Assembly: GCA_004367505.1 (NCBI GenBank)
Contig: SFCB01000166.1
Span: forward strand, 1-63,674
Source: Chloroflexi bacterium OHK40
GTDB lineage: Bacteria > Chloroflexota > Chloroflexia > Chloroflexales > Chloroflexaceae
DNA length: 63,674 nt
Direction: 5' to 3'
Shown here piece by piece: positions 1 through 9,023 of this stretch. The notes under the pieces are model-generated. The model ran no database searches. It saw only the letters and a program-made list of their open reading frames with translations, and was not told the DNA's origin. The first letter of the stretch is position 1. Each line of letters opens with the position of its first letter. The translations under genes were made by a program, and so were the position numbers.

Positions 1-47
1 CATCAGGAGGGCGCAGCCGTGCACAGGCGTGACCCACGCGCGCCCGG

Positions 48-107
48 GTGGCGTTCCCGCGAAAGCGGGAACCCAGCGCACGCGGGAACCCAGCCCCCCC
101 GCTGGCG
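48..107. repeat. GC-palindrome intergenic repeat (family R1 fragment)
   Basis: A short inverted repeat, TTCCCGCGAAAGCGGGAA, is followed by a degenerate second half (gcacgcgggaacccagc). Nearly the same string recurs at 55381-55450, and a half copy lies at 6866-6915. It sits in the non-coding stretch before pheT. No coding signal was seen. Confidence 0.6.
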
Positions 108-118
108 CAGGTTCAGGG

Positions 119-290
119 GGGGACAGAACTGACGGATTGAAACGGGATGCTCCGCGTTGGGACGCGCTGCAGGCCCTCACCCCCTGCCCCCCTCTCCCGC
201 GCGCGGGAGAGGGGGAACGCAGCCCGTCAGGATGCGGCACATCGCCGATCAAACACCGGTTCTGTCCGCTCCCAAACTGGCGCAGGGGCG
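119..290 (+). repeat. Dispersed intergenic repeat, family R2, copy 1
   Basis: This 170-base non-coding element recurs inverted near 33355-33500 and 51886-51985, and partly in direct orientation at 55124-55240. The 17-mer at 225-241 is present exactly, inverted, at 33380-33396. The word CGTTGGGACGCGCTGC is shared with the 55.1 kb copy. It contains the palindrome CCCTCTCCCGCGCGCGGGAGAGGG. The frame runs open into pheT here, but composition and repetition argue that it is not coding. Confidence 0.6.
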
Positions 291-335
291 GGCTAGCGTG
301 CAGAACGTTACGCCACAACCATGTGCCGAGGGCGC

Positions 336-364
336 TTGACGGGGGCCTCAGGGCGGGCTACAAT
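336..364 (+). promoter_or_regulatory. sigma70-type promoter of pheT
   Basis: TTGACG at 336-341 and TACAAT at 359-364 are separated by 17 bases, close to consensus. The predicted transcript begins near 371, about 24 bases before the pheT start codon at 395. This supports choosing that start and shows pheT can be transcribed separately from pheS. Confidence 0.7.
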
Positions 365-394
365 CCTGCGGGTTTCTGCGCTGCGAGGCCACCG

Positions 395-2998
395 ATGAAA
401 GTACCGTTGAGCTGGCTGCGAGAGTTCGTCGCGATCGATATGCCGCCCGAGGCGCTTGCCCGCACCCTCACCTTCGGCGGGCTTGAAGTCGCCGGCATTC
501 ACTACCTGGGCCTGGAGGGCGCCGAGCTGCCCTGGGACCCCGAGAAGATCGTCATTTGCCAGATCCTCGAGGTTCTGCCCCACCCCAACGCCGACCGGCT
601 GGTACTGGCGACGGTGGACTATGGTGGCCCGCAGCCCCATACGGTGGTGACCGGCGCGCCGAACCTCTTCCCGTATCGCGGGGCGGGCCCCCTGGCCCAA
701 CCGCTCAAGGCCGTCTTCGCTAAAGAGGGTTCACGGCTCTACGACGGCCACGCGGAGGGGAAGGTGATCACCACGCTGAAGGCACGCCCCGTGCGCGGTG
801 TGCTGAGCGACGCCATGCTCTGCTCCGAGAAGGAGCTCGGGATCAGCGAAGAGCACGAGGGCATCCTGATCCTTGAGGATGAGGCCCCGGTTGGAGTGCC
901 GCTGCGGGACTTTATGGGCGAGGTGGTGATCGAGATCGACATCACCCCCAACTATGCCCGGGCACTCTCGATCGTCGGTGTGGCCCGCGAACTGGCCGCC
1001 CTGACCGGCGCCACCCTCACGCTGCCCGACCCGCAGGTGCAGGCCGATGGCCCGCCGATCACGGGGCGCGCCGCTGTAACGATCGAGACCCCCGAGCTCT
1101 GCCCCCGCTTTACGCTCGGCCTGGCCGAGGACGTGCGGATCGGGCCCTCGCCCCACTGGATGCAGCGCCGCTTGATCAATGCCGGCATGCGCCCGATCAA
1201 CAATGTGGTGGACATCTCCAACTACGTGATGCTCGAGTGGGGCCAGCCTACCCACACCTTCGATGCCGACCGGGTGGCCGACCAGCACCTGATCGTGCGC
1301 CTGGCCCGCCCCGGCGAGCGCCTGAAAACCCTCGATGGTAAAGACCGTGATCTGACACCCGGCGCCGAGAGTGGCCTTGAACGCACGCCGCTGATGGTCT
1401 GCGACCGCACGGGCCCACTGGCGGTTGCTGGCGTGATGGGCGGGGAGTCGAGCGAGGTGAGCGAACGCACCACCCGCGTGTTGCTCGAGGCGGCGATCTG
1501 GGAGTCCACCCAGATCCGCAAGACGGCCCGCGGCCTCAAACTCCCGAGTGAGGCCTCGCGCCGCTTCGAGCGAGGGGTGGACTACGCGCTGCCGCCGATC
1601 GCCCAGCGCCGCTGCCTGGAACTGATGCGCCTCCACTGCGGCGCCACGATCGCCCAGGGCCTGGTGGACGCCTACCCGCGCCCCTGGCAGCCGATAACGC
1701 TGGAGCTGTCGCCCCGCGAGGTGGCCCGTATTATCGGGGTGCGCCTGAGCGCCCACGAGATCGCTTCGCTGCTGAGCCGGCTCGGCTTCGGGTGCAGCGT
1801 GCGGGGCGGCCTTGGTGCCGGCGACTTCGCCGCCTACGCCGATGAGCCTGTGGTGCAGGTCGAGGTACCCTCCTTCCGCCAGGATGTGACTATCCTCGCC
1901 GACCTCTGTGAGGAGGTGGCCCGCGTCTATGGCTACGAGCGTATCCCGGCCACGCTGCTGGCCGACGAGCTGCCACCGCCCGATCCTCACCCGGAGCTGG
2001 CGCTGGAGCAGCGCGTACGCGAGGTGCTCGTGGGTTGTGGCCTCACCGAGCTGATCACGCATTCGCTCGTGGACATGGAGCTTGTGGCCGCCATGGCGCC
2101 CTCCGAGGCCCACGCCGATCACTATGTCAAGCTGAGCAACCCCAACACGCCCGAGAAGACCTATATGCGCCGCTCGCTGCTTCCCTCGCTGGGCGCGGCA
2201 CTGGCCCTCAACCTGCGCGAGCAGGAGCGCGTGGCGATCTTCGAGATCGGGCGGGTGTACCTCAAGCCCGAACGCCTCGGCGAGGGTGGCCGCTGGCTGC
2301 CCGACGAGCCCCGGCGCCTGGCGATTATGCTCGCTGGCCCGCGCAACGGCGAGTACTGGGCCAGCGTTGATCGCGAGCCGCTTGACTTCTTCGATCTCAA
2401 GGGTGTGGTGGAGACGCTGGTGGCGCGCCTCGGCCTTGCCGGGCGGGTGAGCTATACCCCGCTGACCGACGATGAGCGCTTTCACCCGGGCCGCGCCGCC
2501 GCGCTCCTGCTGGAGTCCGAAGAGCCTGAACCCCGGCTGGATGGGCGCAAGGGCCGCACACGCCAACTCAGCGCCCGTGTGGGTGTGCTCGGCGAGCTGC
2601 ACCCGAACGCCAGGGCCGGGCTTGATGTCGGCGCGCAGCGCGTTGCCGCCGCCGAGCTCGATCTTCAGGCGTTGATCGACGCCGCAGCCCCCCCCGGCTT
2701 CAAGAGTATCTCGCGCTTTCCGGCCACCGTGCAGGATCTCTCGATCGTGGCGCCGGTCGAGGTGCCCGAGGCCGAGATCGCGGCGCTGGTGCGCCGGGGC
2801 GCCGGTGAGCTGCTTGAGGATCTCACGCTCTTCGACGTGTATACCGGCCCCCAGGTGGGCGAGGGGAAGCGGAGCCTCACCTACCACCTGACCTTCCGCG
2901 CCCCCGATCGCACGCTGAACGACGAGACGCTTGCAAAGCTCCGCAAGAAGATCATCGGCGGACTGGAGCGAGAGATCGGCGCAACGATCCGGGGTTAG
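395..2998 (+). CDS. pheT: Phenylalanine--tRNA ligase beta subunit
   Basis: The product (867 aa) is the beta subunit of the cytoplasmic alpha2beta2 phenylalanyl-tRNA synthetase, which charges tRNA-Phe and edits mis-charged tyrosine. It starts MKVPLSWLREFV, as the family does. A tRNA-binding (EMAP-like) domain covers about residues 40-150, followed by the B3/B4 editing domain, B5, the core with SNPNTPEKTYMRRSLLPSL, and a C-terminal anticodon-binding FDX-ACB domain beginning near FPATVQDLSIV. The frame is open for another 122 codons upstream, but that stretch is repeat DNA and lies before a good promoter, so the ATG at 395 is preferred. pheS is not in the window; it may be elsewhere, because nothing of it is visible in the first 394 bases. 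Confidence 0.97.
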   Translation: MKVPLSWLREFVAIDMPPEALARTLTFGGLEVAGIHYLGLEGAELPWDPEKIVICQILEVLPHPNADRLVLATVDYGGPQPHTVVTGAPNLFPYRGAGPLAQPLKAVFAKEGSRLYDGHAEGKVITTLKARPVRGVLSDAMLCSEKELGISEEHEGILILEDEAPVGVPLRDFMGEVVIEIDITPNYARALSIVGVARELAALTGATLTLPDPQVQADGPPITGRAAVTIETPELCPRFTLGLAEDVRIGPSPHWMQRRLINAGMRPINNVVDISNYVMLEWGQPTHTFDADRVADQHLIVRLARPGERLKTLDGKDRDLTPGAESGLERTPLMVCDRTGPLAVAGVMGGESSEVSERTTRVLLEAAIWESTQIRKTARGLKLPSEASRRFERGVDYALPPIAQRRCLELMRLHCGATIAQGLVDAYPRPWQPITLELSPREVARIIGVRLSAHEIASLLSRLGFGCSVRGGLGAGDFAAYADEPVVQVEVPSFRQDVTILADLCEEVARVYGYERIPATLLADELPPPDPHPELALEQRVREVLVGCGLTELITHSLVDMELVAAMAPSEAHADHYVKLSNPNTPEKTYMRRSLLPSLGAALALNLREQERVAIFEIGRVYLKPERLGEGGRWLPDEPRRLAIMLAGPRNGEYWASVDREPLDFFDLKGVVETLVARLGLAGRVSYTPLTDDERFHPGRAAALLLESEEPEPRLDGRKGRTRQLSARVGVLGELHPNARAGLDVGAQRVAAAELDLQALIDAAAPPGFKSISRFPATVQDLSIVAPVEVPEAEIAALVRRGAGELLEDLTLFDVYTGPQVGEGKRSLTYHLTFRAPDRTLNDETLAKLRKKIIGGLEREIGATIRG

Positions 2999-3221
2999 TC
3001 GCGGCGAACCCGAAGGGCGCGATCAGCGCTCCATCAGGCGCCAGGGGCACCCGATCGATCAGGCCGGCATCCAAAAGTCACTGCGGCGCTCTGCGTGAGG
3101 CGGTAGAGGGATCACCCGCCGCTGGTCTTCACCGCCAACACCGGGCGATCGGCGCTCAGCACGGGCGAAGCCGTGCCCTGGTGGGTCGCCACAGTGATTT
3201 CGCTGGATCGCGATCGTGCTG

Positions 3222-3242
3222 AGCCGCCCCACTGGGGCGGCT
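3222..3242 (-). terminator. Hairpin downstream of the penicillin-binding protein gene
   Basis: A 9-bp perfect stem (AGCCGCCCC / GGGGCGGCT) with loop ACT lies 14 bases past the stop of the minus-strand PBP gene, between convergent genes. There is no clear U-tract on the minus strand. Confidence 0.5.
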
Positions 3243-3255
3243 TGACTCCGCACGG

Positions 3256-5898
3256 TCAGGGTGATGAGCCACTCCCCCCTGGTCGCTCGAGACGCACGGT
3301 CTGCTGCGTCGTCACAGCGAAGCCTTCGGGGGTTACCACACTGAGCCGGATGGTGTAGTCGCCGGGCGCAAGCCCCGCTGTGCTCCAGACGCCGAGCAGG
3401 CCGGCGGGAACGGCGATGGGGCTCTGGGCCACTGGCTGCCACTCCGTCGGGGCGGCGCCAACACCAACCTCCAGGCTGTAGGGTCCACGAGCGACCCCGC
3501 TGAGGAACACCTGCGTGGTCGAGATCGTGCCGCTGGCGCCGATCGTATCGAGCACAGCCACCGCGTCGGCGGGAGCCTGGGGCGGGGGACAGAGCTCGGT
3601 GGGCGGCTGGGGCGCATTGCGGGCGGCCCACTCGCGGAACTCTAGCGGGTAGAGCGGATACTGCACCTCACGCACCTCGGTAGCCGGCGTATACGATGCC
3701 GCCAGGCAGCTTCCATCCCCACCGACCCGCACCGTCTGGTAGACCACCTCAACCTCGGCGGGGCCTGTGCCGGCGGCGAAGAGCTCGCTGATCGGGCGCG
3801 GGCAGGCCGCCCCGGGCCTGCCGCCGGTATCCGCGCAGATGGGGAGCTCCTCCACGCCGGGAGGGCGCGGGAAGGGAGTAGGCGGGCGCCCGAGGTGGTA
3901 GCGGATCATCAACTCGCGCCAGATCTGGCCAGCACCGTTGGCTCCGGCCACCTCCTGCATGGGTGTGGAGTCGTTGTTGCCCACCCAGACCCCGATCGTC
4001 ACGTCGGTGGAGTAGCCGAGGGCCCAGGAGTCGCGGAAGTCGTTGGATGTACCGGTCTTCGCGGCGGCGATGATCTCGGGGAGCTCCATCACATTTCCAC
4101 GGCCAAACATGTAGTGGCGGGCCTCGTTGTCACTGAGGATACTGGTGATCAGGTAGGCGATCTGATCACTCTGGGGGCCAAAGGCCGGACGACCGCGCTC
4201 GGGCTGCCAGCGCTCCAGCACCTCGCCACGGCTGTTCGTTACTTTGATCACCGCCACGGGCGCCACGTAGCGCCCCTGGTTGCGCAGCGCGCTGTAGGCG
4301 CCGGTGAGCTCCAGCAGGCGCACCTCGTTGCTACCGAGAGCTATGGCGAGCCCGAAGCGGCTCGGGTCATCAAAGGTCGTCACGCCGAGGCGGCTCATCT
4401 GCTCCACGAAATTCTCGACGCCCACGTACTCCAGGGTCTTGACGGCGGGAATATTGAGCGAGTTGGCCAGTGCCATACGCAGGCGCTGGGGGCCGTGGAA
4501 GGCGTTGTCATAGTTGCGCGGCTCATAGACCACCCCGTCGGCGTTGGTCCACTTGCTCGGCGTGTCCCAGATCACGGTGGCGGGCGTCCAGCCCCGTTGC
4601 AGGGCGGCGGCGTAGATGAAAGGTTTGAGCGCTGAGCCGGGCTGGCGCGGGGCGAGAGCCACATTCACCTGGCCATCGGGGCGATTGTAGTCCACACTGC
4701 CGACCATCGCGAGGATCTGGCCATCGGGGGCGAGCATCACCACGGCCGCGTTGGAGGCATTGCGCGCCTGGAGCTGGGCGATCTGCTCCTGGGCCACCCG
4801 CTGGGCCTCGGCCTGCCAGGCCAGATCGATGCTGGTGACCACCCGGAGCCCGGCGCGGTAGAGCAGATCGGGGCCATAACGCCGCTCCAGCAGGTCGCGC
4901 ACATAGAAGACGAAGTGGGGCGCGACCAGATCGGTGCGGGGGGGCGAGAGCGTGATCGGCTCGGCGTAGATCTGGTTGGCCTCGGCCTGGGAGAGATAGC
5001 CGTGCTCGGCCATCAGGTCGAGCGTGACGCGCTGGCGGGCTTTCGCGGCGGCGAAGTCGGTGAAGGGGTTGTAGGTGGTAGGCGCCTGGGGGAGGCCGGC
5101 GATGAGGGTCGCCTCGGCGGGGCTCAGCTCCCAGACGTGCTTGGAGAAATAGGCCTGGGCGGCGGCCTCCACGCCGTAGGCCTGAGCGCCGTAGTAGTTC
5201 TCATTCAGGTAGATGTTGAGGATCTGGTCCTTGCCATACTCACGGCTCACGCGGTAGGCGAGGATGGCCTCGCGCAGCTTGCGCTCGTAGCTACGCTCGC
5301 CGCGATCCGCCGGATCGAGCAAGATGTTGCGCACCAGCTGCATGGTGATCGTACTGGCGCCGCTGACAATCTCGCCACTACGGTAGTTCTGGAGGGCAGC
5401 GCGAATGATGCCGCGCACATCGACGCCGGGGTTCTCGTAAAACCCGGCGTCCTCCACTGCGACCGTCGCGTCCTTGAGGATCTGGGGGATCTGCTCGAAG
5501 GGCACGGGCGTACGGCGCCCGGCCTCGGGGCCGACGAGCTCGTACAGCAGCGTGGTACCGTCCCGGGCGTAGATTCGGGTCGTCTCAAAACTGCGATGCT
5601 CGCTGATCCGCTGGGGATCGGGCAGGTCGCTCCCATAGCGCTGGTAGAGCCAGAGCGCGCCGGCACCGCCGATCAAGACCGTCAGAAGGGTGGCCAGCAG
5701 CGTGAGCTTGACGAAGGCGAGCACGAGGCGACCGATGAAGGCGAGCACGGGGTGGCGGCGCCGGAACAGGGAGCGGCGCCGCTGGCGGGGCCGGCGGGTG
5801 AAGCGCGGGGGTGGCGGGCGCCGGCGCGGTAGAGCTGTGAGCTCAGGAGCGGCCATCAGGTGGTGCTGGCGCCAGTGGCGTCGCAGCGGTGCGCTCAT
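3256..5898 (-). CDS. Class A penicillin-binding protein (PBP1A-like)
   Basis: An 880-residue bifunctional peptidoglycan synthase. A basic cytoplasmic N-terminus (about residues 22-50, Arg/Pro-rich) precedes one membrane anchor (about 51-86). The glycosyltransferase 51 domain follows, with the catalytic VEDAGFYENPG motif (E149) and GASTITMQLVRN. The penicillin-binding transpeptidase domain has S422-xx-K425 (GSALKPF), SLN at 480-482 and KTGTS at 614-618, all intact. The C-terminal about 200 residues contain a Cys-bearing, Pro-rich tail. An alternative start is the internal Met at residue 15, but a TATAAT box 15 bases upstream of the first ATG favours the longer form. It converges on pheT. Confidence 0.95.
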   Translation of the reverse strand: MSAPLRRHWRQHHLMAAPELTALPRRRPPPPRFTRRPRQRRRSLFRRRHPVLAFIGRLVLAFVKLTLLATLLTVLIGGAGALWLYQRYGSDLPDPQRISEHRSFETTRIYARDGTTLLYELVGPEAGRRTPVPFEQIPQILKDATVAVEDAGFYENPGVDVRGIIRAALQNYRSGEIVSGASTITMQLVRNILLDPADRGERSYERKLREAILAYRVSREYGKDQILNIYLNENYYGAQAYGVEAAAQAYFSKHVWELSPAEATLIAGLPQAPTTYNPFTDFAAAKARQRVTLDLMAEHGYLSQAEANQIYAEPITLSPPRTDLVAPHFVFYVRDLLERRYGPDLLYRAGLRVVTSIDLAWQAEAQRVAQEQIAQLQARNASNAAVVMLAPDGQILAMVGSVDYNRPDGQVNVALAPRQPGSALKPFIYAAALQRGWTPATVIWDTPSKWTNADGVVYEPRNYDNAFHGPQRLRMALANSLNIPAVKTLEYVGVENFVEQMSRLGVTTFDDPSRFGLAIALGSNEVRLLELTGAYSALRNQGRYVAPVAVIKVTNSRGEVLERWQPERGRPAFGPQSDQIAYLITSILSDNEARHYMFGRGNVMELPEIIAAAKTGTSNDFRDSWALGYSTDVTIGVWVGNNDSTPMQEVAGANGAGQIWRELMIRYHLGRPPTPFPRPPGVEELPICADTGGRPGAACPRPISELFAAGTGPAEVEVVYQTVRVGGDGSCLAASYTPATEVREVQYPLYPLEFREWAARNAPQPPTELCPPPQAPADAVAVLDTIGASGTISTTQVFLSGVARGPYSLEVGVGAAPTEWQPVAQSPIAVPAGLLGVWSTAGLAPGDYTIRLSVVTPEGFAVTTQQTVRLERPGGSGSSP

Positions 5899-5913
5899 GT
5901 TTGCTACTCAATG

Positions 5914-5919
5914 ATTATA
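5914..5919 (-). promoter_or_regulatory. -10 box for the penicillin-binding protein gene
   Basis: TATAAT read on the minus strand, 15 bases before the ATG at 5898. No convincing -35 hexamer is visible at the usual distance. Confidence 0.5.
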
Positions 5920-5997
5920 GCACGCTGCCCGCGCCGATGCCTGGCGTGCCCACCCCGCTCGCCGGGGGCGCCGCGCACGAGCGCCGGGAAACCAGAA

Positions 5998-6016
5998 GCC
6001 GCGCCAGAGGCGCGGC
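5998..6016 (-). terminator. Intrinsic terminator after the small membrane protein gene
   Basis: A perfect 8-bp stem GCCGCGCC/GGCGCGGC with a 3-base loop. On the minus strand it is followed by TTCTGGTTTCCC, a weak T-rich tract. It separates the 6040-6474 gene from the PBP gene, so the two are probably separate units. Confidence 0.6.
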
Positions 6017-6039
6017 CTCGTGTCGATATAGCCCTAGCC

Positions 6040-6474
6040 CTAGCGCAACCGGACCGTCTCGCTGGCGCCCGGATCGGTGCTGACTACGGTGGCGGGGGGC
6101 TGGGGCTGGGCCACGGGAGCCTGCGAGGCTGGCATGGCCGGCGTGCGGCGGCGGCCGAAGCGCGCCACGGCGGCCTGTACCCGGTCGTCGGCCTGGCCCT
6201 CGCGGCCGCGCAGGAGCAGGCTAGCGCCACCGAGCAGCAGCACGCCGGGGAACACGAAGTCGAGCAGCAGCAGCACGGCCAGGCCAATGCCCCAGAGGAG
6301 CGCCTGCACGGCCTCCCCACGGCGGCCAAGCGCCCGCTGGCGCTGATAGATCGCCACACCACCACCGGCGAGCAGGGCCGCCGGGATGAGCCACCACAGG
6401 TTGAAGATGGCGATCACGCCAAGGACAATGAGGCCGATCCCGGCGTAGCGGGCCTGTTTCTGGTTGAGGTTCAT
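6040..6474 (-). CDS. Small membrane protein with DUF5668/LiaI-LiaF-like segments
   Basis: A 144-residue membrane protein starting MNLNQKQARYAGIG, with a good GAGGGAG ribosome-binding site a few bases upstream. Two pairs of hydrophobic segments (about residues 10-43 and 57-85) carry the pattern R..G..LIVLGV....LWWLIP..L..GG seen in DUF5668 and the LiaI/LiaF-type envelope-stress membrane regions. A basic, Pro/Ala-rich cytoplasmic tail follows. The family link rests on pattern only. It lies directly upstream of the PBP gene on the same strand, but a terminator hairpin separates them. The function is unknown; a cell-envelope role is plausible. Confidence 0.7.
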   Translation of the reverse strand: MNLNQKQARYAGIGLIVLGVIAIFNLWWLIPAALLAGGGVAIYQRQRALGRRGEAVQALLWGIGLAVLLLLDFVFPGVLLLGGASLLLRGREGQADDRVQAAVARFGRRRTPAMPASQAPVAQPQPPATVVSTDPGASETVRLR

Positions 6475-6671
6475 GATTTGCTCCCTCTCGGTATCGCCAT
6501 GGCCAGCGCACATCGCGCGGGCTGTGCGGCACTCTGGTGGTTGTACGCCGGGGCGGCCACCAGTGTTGCAGAGGGCGCCGGGTTGCCGGATGGGCGGGAA
6601 CACGACGGGCGCGCAGACGCTCCACGCTCCAACAGACGGCCCCCGGCAGGGGTGTGCAGGATGTTTCTGCC

Positions 6672-6990
6672 CCCTGCGTGCCTTGGCGCTGAAGCGCGCG
6701 GCGATAGGGAGGCGACGCCCGCCTGCGCGGGCTCCCGAGCGTCGCCGGTGGCGGCCTGCCCCCCGCGTTCCCGGGGGAACGCGCGCGGTGGTAGCACCCA
6801 CCCTCGCCCAAGCGTGGGCGGGCGGGCCTGCACGATGAGACGCCACCCCCAGACCTGGTCCAGTGGTTGCCGCGAAAGCGGGAACCCAGCCCCCCGCGTT
6901 CCCGGGGGCACGCGGGCGCGGTGGTAGCACCCACCCCCGCCCAAGCAGGGGCAGGCTGGCGTGCAGAACGTCACGCCACATCCCCGGGCA
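6672..6990 (+). repeat. Family R1 composite intergenic repeat, copies 1 and 1'
   Basis: This fills most of the 591-base gap between the 6474 and 7066 genes. The left half (about 6680-6735) contains TGGCGCTGAAGCGCGCGG followed by a GCCCGCCTGCGCGG segment. The right half (6781-6835) contains GTAGCACCCACCCTCGCCCAAGCGTGGGCGGG, and a second right half lies at 6915-6967. Related composites occur at 13371-13450, 44968-45085 (inverted) and 48048-48157. No gene was seen in the rest of the gap. Confidence 0.6.
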
Positions 6991-7016
6991 GAATGCCCTG
7001 GACGCGAGGGGGGTGC

Positions 7017-7022
7017 TATAAT
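7017..7022 (+). promoter_or_regulatory. -10 box for the two-component operon
   Basis: TATAAT lies 43 bases before the kinase ATG, just beyond the repeat cluster. The -35 region is poor, which may mean activator dependence. Confidence 0.45.
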
Positions 7023-7065
7023 AGCCTGGCGGCAGCCCGGCCGCACGACAGCGCGGAGAAGCGCT

Positions 7066-8316
7066 ATGCCCGAGCCTACAGGCGCTAGCGGTCCGGCTGG
7101 CCGGCTCCTCTCCACGGCATGGCTGCGGGAACGCCTGCTACCTACCGGCGCCGGCAGCCTGATGATCGCCAGCTACGCGATCATTATGACCGCCCTGGTC
7201 AACTTCATCCTCAGCCGGCGCGAGCTACCGCCGCTGATCTACACGGCTGTCATCCTGCTGATCAGCGCCATGTTCGTATTGCACGTCGTCGGGGTCGATC
7301 TCCAGGCCCGGCTCGGCCCAGCGCGTGGGACGTGGCTGCACCTGGGCCTGAACGGGGCCTTCTTCCTCGCGGCCAGCTACCTGAGCGGCCCCGGGCTCAC
7401 CTTCCTGCCCTTCGTCCTCTTCATGCTCAGCGCCGAGGCGATTGTCGACCTGCCGGACCGGCCGGCGCTCGCCTATGTGGCCGCCTTGAGCGGCGGCTAC
7501 CTGCTCACACTCGTGTTGCTGGGCTTCGGCGCTGATCAGCTGCTGGTGAACATGGTCTCGATCGGTCTGGGCCTGATCTTCACCGCGCTGTTCGCCCGCG
7601 TGCTGAAGATCATCCAGCAACAGAACGAGCGGGCTGAGGGGCTGCTGGCCGAACTGCGGGCCGCCAACGCGGCCCTCGCCGCCGCCAGCGCCCGCGAGAA
7701 AGAGCTCGCCGCCGCCGAGGAGCGCGTGCGGCTGGCCCGCGAAATCCACGACGGTCTCGGCCATCACCTGACCGTGCTCAACGTGCAGTTACAGGCTGCC
7801 GCCCAGCTGATCGAGCTCGACCCGGAGCGGGCCGCCGAGACGGTGGCGCTCTGCCGCCAGGAGGCCCGCGCTGCGCTGGAGGAGGTGCGCCAGAGCGTGG
7901 CCACACTGCGCCGCAGCCCGCTGGACGGCCGCGAGCTTCCCGAGGCCCTGGCCGCCCTGGTGGCCGACTTCGACCGCGCCTCGCCGCTTGAGGCCCGCTT
8001 CGAGGTGCTGGGCACGCCCTTCGCACTGGCCCCCGCCGTTGCCATGACGCTCTACCGCGCGGCTCAGGAGGGCCTGACGAACGCACAGAAACACGCCGGC
8101 ACTGGCGAGGTGCACGTTGAGCTCGCCTTCGGTGAGGCTACGGCGACCGTGCGGGTAAGAGACAGTGGGAGCGCGCAAGCCGGCACACCCACGACACCCG
8201 GCGGCGGCTTCGGGATCGCCGGGCTGCGCGAGCGGGCCGCACAGCTCGGCGGTCGCCTTGGAGCCGGCCCCGCTAGCGGCGGCGGTTTTCTGCTGGAGCT
8301 CGAGGTGCCGCGATGA
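7066..8316 (+). CDS. NarL-family sensor histidine kinase
   Basis: A 416-residue membrane kinase. Six hydrophobic segments span about residues 30-178, so sensing is probably within the membrane because no large extracytoplasmic loop is present. A short coiled region (185-220) leads to a HisKA_3 dimerisation domain with the phosphoacceptor H228 in REIHDGLGHHLT. The C-terminal HATPase domain has the N-box TLYRAAQEGLTNAQKHAG and a GFGIAGLRERA glycine box. Such kinases phosphorylate a NarL/LuxR-type regulator, and the next gene is one, overlapping by 4 bases. The start was chosen at the ATG after the -10 box; the open frame upstream lies in repeat DNA. Confidence 0.92.
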   Translation: MPEPTGASGPAGRLLSTAWLRERLLPTGAGSLMIASYAIIMTALVNFILSRRELPPLIYTAVILLISAMFVLHVVGVDLQARLGPARGTWLHLGLNGAFFLAASYLSGPGLTFLPFVLFMLSAEAIVDLPDRPALAYVAALSGGYLLTLVLLGFGADQLLVNMVSIGLGLIFTALFARVLKIIQQQNERAEGLLAELRAANAALAAASAREKELAAAEERVRLAREIHDGLGHHLTVLNVQLQAAAQLIELDPERAAETVALCRQEARAALEEVRQSVATLRRSPLDGRELPEALAALVADFDRASPLEARFEVLGTPFALAPAVAMTLYRAAQEGLTNAQKHAGTGEVHVELAFGEATATVRVRDSGSAQAGTPTTPGGGFGIAGLRERAAQLGGRLGAGPASGGGFLLELEVPR

Positions 8317-8969
8317 TCCGCATCGTGCTTGTGGACGACCAGACGCTGATCCGCCAGGGCCTCCAGACGCTGCTTGAGCTCGAGCCCGACCTGCGGGTGG
8401 TGGGCGCCGCTGCCAACGGCGAGGAGGCTCTGGCGCTGGTGGAGCGCGAGCGGCCCGACGTAGTGTTGATGGACATCCGTATGCCGCTGCTGGATGGCGT
8501 GGCTACCACCCGCGAGCTCCTGCGGCGCGATCCGCAGCTGGGCGTGATCATCCTCACCACCTTCGACGATGACGAGTACGTCTTCGAGGGCCTGAAGGCA
8601 GGCGCACGAGGCTACATGCTCAAAGATGCCGACAGCAGTGAGATCATCGCCGCTGTGCGCACGGTGGCCAGCGGGCAGGCCCTGATCCAGCCGAGCATCA
8701 CACGCAAGGTGGTGGCCGAGTTCACCCGGCTGGCCGCCAGGGCGCCAGCCGCCGCCGCGAAGCCCCAGGACCTGGCAGAGCCGCTCACCGAGCGCGAGCT
8801 GGATGTGTTACGGCTCATCGCCGCCGGGCACTCGAACCGTGAGATCGCCGAGGTGCTCGTGATCACCGAGGGCACGGTGAAGAACCACGTCTCGAATCTG
8901 CTGGCAAAGCTGGCGGTGCGTGACCGCACCCAGGCGCTGATCCGCGCGCGCGAGCTGGGGCTGATTTGA
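8313..8969 (+). CDS. NarL/LuxR-family response regulator
   Basis: A 218-residue regulator whose ATG overlaps the stop of the kinase gene (ATGA), implying coupled translation. The receiver domain has acidic DD at 8-9, phosphoacceptor D54 (VVLMDIRMP), a switch Thr and the conserved Lys in GYMLKDA. A linker leads to a LuxR-type helix-turn-helix (LTERELDVLRLIAAGHSNRE...TVKNHVSNLLAKL). It is the cognate partner of the upstream kinase. Target genes cannot be read from the sequence. Confidence 0.95.
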   Translation: MIRIVLVDDQTLIRQGLQTLLELEPDLRVVGAAANGEEALALVERERPDVVLMDIRMPLLDGVATTRELLRRDPQLGVIILTTFDDDEYVFEGLKAGARGYMLKDADSSEIIAAVRTVASGQALIQPSITRKVVAEFTRLAARAPAAAAKPQDLAEPLTERELDVLRLIAAGHSNREIAEVLVITEGTVKNHVSNLLAKLAVRDRTQALIRARELGLI

Positions 8970-9023
8970 GCCGCCCGGCGGCGTGAGCCCCGCCGCACCT
9001 ACCCGCACCACGCCACGGGGCCG

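Noticed and set aside
29-394. In-frame N-terminal extension of 122 codons before pheT
   Set aside because: The stretch is R1/R2 repeat DNA, lies upstream of a good promoter, and the family starts at MKVPLSWL.
731-2887. 718-codon open frame on the minus strand inside pheT
   Set aside because: A high-GC antisense shadow: His/Gly/Arg-rich with no domain; the sense frame is clearly pheT.
6221-6934. Minus-strand 237-codon frame through the R1 repeat cluster
   Set aside because: Repeat-derived, low complexity, and it overlaps the better-supported small membrane protein in another frame.
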